From Actinomycetota bacterium (GTDB lineage: Bacteria; Actinomycetota; Humimicrobiia; Humimicrobiales; Humimicrobiaceae), in contig JAHILC010000200.1 in the NCBI GenBank assembly GCA_018897225.1, forward strand, positions 1 through 6,912: a stretch of 6,912 nucleotides of DNA, in the 5' to 3' direction. The notes beneath the pieces are model-generated. The model was given only the letters and a program-made list of their open reading frames with translations, searched no databases and was not told where the DNA came from. The position numbers were made by a program, and so were the translations under genes. Positions 5,977 to 6,912 of the stretch are shown piece after piece (the stretch's first letter is position 1; each line of letters opens with the position of its first letter).

Positions 5977-6045
5977 AATTTTGCAGTTTTTACTTATTTA
6001 TTGTTTACTAATATTAAATAATTACAAAATTAAATTTTTATAATA
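5977..6045 (+). other. Short AT-rich gap between permease and response regulator
   Basis: The 69 bases hold no hairpin terminator and no recognisable Shine-Dalgarno sequence. The regulator genes may therefore be read through from the transporter genes, or use a weak promoter here such as TTGTTT (6001-6006) with TACAAA (6023-6028, 16-base spacer). Confidence 0.4.
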
Positions 6046-6726
6046 ATGAAGCTACTTATAATAGAAGATGAAAAATTAATTGCAGATAATCTGAAATACG
6101 GGCTTGAGCAGCACAGATTCTCTGTTGATGTTGCATATACCGGAGAAGAAGGTTACAAGCTGGTAAATGATTTTAATTATGATGTAATTATTCTGGATTT
6201 GATGCTTCCCGATATGCAAGGTGAAGAACTGTGCAGAAAATTAAGGCAGGAAAAAAATGAAACCTCTATCATAATGCTTACTGCAAAAAAACAGCTTGGA
6301 AATATTATTGATGGCCTGAATTATGGCGCTGATGATTATATTACCAAACCATTTGAGTTTCTGGAACTTCTGGCAAGAGTACGGGCTCTCATGCGGCGAT
6401 CGTCTAAAAATAAGGAGAATTTATTTTCATACCGCGAAATAAAACTTGATCTTGATAAAGAACAGGTTTTTATCGGAGATAAAGAAATTCGCCTTACAAA
6501 GAAAGAATTCATGATTTTGGAATATTTATTACGGCACAAGAGCCAGCTGATCAGCCGCAATCAATTACTTGAGCATGCATGGGACAGAAATGTAGATATT
6601 TTTACAAATATTGTCGATACCCACATCAAGAATCTTAGAAAAAAACTTGGCAAATACGGCAATTATATCATTACAATTTATGGTTCCGGTTACAGGATCC
6701 CTGATGAAGGCAGTGAACGACATTGA
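6046..6726 (+). CDS. OmpR/PhoB-family response regulator
   Basis: The 226-aa protein has a receiver domain (1-about 115) and an OmpR-type winged-helix DNA-binding domain (about 128-220). The receiver keeps every functional residue: acidic Glu7-Asp8, phosphorylation Asp51 in ILDLMLPD, Thr79 in MLTA, and Lys101 in TKPF. The output domain shows RLTKKEFMILEYLL and DTHIKNLRKKLG, the recognition-helix region; the closing wing reads YGSGYR rather than the common RGVGYR. Lying directly behind the exporter genes and in front of a kinase gene, it likely controls the exporter in response to substrate or envelope stress. The ATG at 6046 is needed to keep the first beta strand (KLLIIEDE), but no ribosome binding site is visible before it. 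Confidence 0.93.
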   Translation: MKLLIIEDEKLIADNLKYGLEQHRFSVDVAYTGEEGYKLVNDFNYDVIILDLMLPDMQGEELCRKLRQEKNETSIIMLTAKKQLGNIIDGLNYGADDYITKPFEFLELLARVRALMRRSSKNKENLFSYREIKLDLDKEQVFIGDKEIRLTKKEFMILEYLLRHKSQLISRNQLLEHAWDRNVDIFTNIVDTHIKNLRKKLGKYGNYIITIYGSGYRIPDEGSERH

Positions 6727-6912
6727 AGCTTTCTCTTAAAAGTAAAATTTTTTTATGGCTTTTGGTTATCTTGTTGGTTTCCTTTGTACTTTATGGCGCT
6801 TTAATTTATTTTGTTTATGAATTTAATCTCAGAGGGCCGAAATATTTCGACGCCTTAAAAGTCCATCCGGGTTTTGATCAGTCATTCATTGATAAGATAA
6901 AAGAACTTGATA
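6723..6912 (+). CDS. Sensor histidine kinase, N-terminal part (cut by window edge)
   Basis: The first 63 residues are visible, starting from a TTG at 6723 that overlaps the regulator's stop codon by 4 bases (TTGA). An in-frame TGA at 6714 rules out a longer start, and GAAGG at 6706-6710 is a modest ribosome binding site. The product begins LKLSLKSKIF, followed by a hydrophobic segment (about residues 9-30) that is the first membrane helix, then a polar stretch with GPKYFDAL that would lie outside the cell. This is the expected head of a membrane sensor kinase paired with the preceding regulator. The kinase domains are beyond the window, so the call rests on position, overlap and topology. The extracytoplasmic part is at least 30 residues, unlike the BceS type, which has almost none. 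Confidence 0.8.
   Translation, partial: MKLSLKSKIFLWLLVILLVSFVLYGALIYFVYEFNLRGPKYFDALKVHPGFDQSFIDKIKELD

Noticed and set aside
6039..6044. A perfect TATAAT directly before the response-regulator ATG, as a promoter.
   Set aside because: Transcription would start about 6-7 bases downstream, inside the coding region and after the ATG, so it cannot serve this start codon. Chance in AT-rich DNA.

Overview
The window is low-GC, AT-rich DNA with strong AGGAGG-type ribosome binding sites, a lipoprotein signal without outer-membrane partners, and gene families typical of Clostridia. A low-GC Firmicute, probably a clostridium, is the best guess. The genus cannot be told from the sequence.

Left part (about 1-2072, genes on the minus strand). 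The window opens with the first eight codons of a leftward gene that starts like an aldo/keto reductase. A 322-base gap follows, with an extended -10 promoter for that gene and a short plus-strand ORF that resembles the beginning of a XerC/XerD tyrosine recombinase and breaks off after 24 codons. Next come, in leftward transcription order, a MNT-type minimal nucleotidyltransferase, an 18-codon stub that looks like the first residues of its expected HEPN (DUF86) partner, and a complete amidohydrolase-family enzyme of 438 aa. The stub suggests a HEPN/MNT toxin-antitoxin pair whose toxin was lost, with the metal-dependent hydrolase now sitting directly behind the remnant.

Middle (about 2048-2472). 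A divergent intergenic region separates the two halves. It holds an intrinsic-terminator-like hairpin on the plus strand with no gene in front of it, preceded about 110 bases upstream by a TTGACA promoter-like element. A short untranslated RNA or a decayed gene is possible. The leader of the rightward operon follows.

Right part (2473-6912, all plus strand). This is a MacA/MacB-type (YknXYZ-like) export operon followed by its likely two-component regulator: a lipoprotein membrane-fusion/adaptor protein, a MacB-family ATPase, a MacB/FtsX-fold permease, an OmpR-family response regulator, and the start of a sensor histidine kinase cut by the window edge. In Gram-positive bacteria such systems export or give protection against peptides or antibiotics, and a neighbouring two-component system usually senses the substrate or envelope stress. 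The substrate cannot be read from the sequence.

Two sequence oddities stand out. The adaptor gene is split by a one-base deletion in an A-run (3341-3344); restoring one A rebuilds a 487-aa protein. The permease carries a perfect 17-bp direct repeat, 45 bp apart and in frame, which looks like a 15-codon insertion or duplication in its extracytoplasmic domain. I see no CRISPR array, insertion sequence, tRNA or rRNA. I found no convincing new biological system; the decayed HEPN/MNT locus with its attached amidohydrolase and the possible orphan transcript are the best leads.
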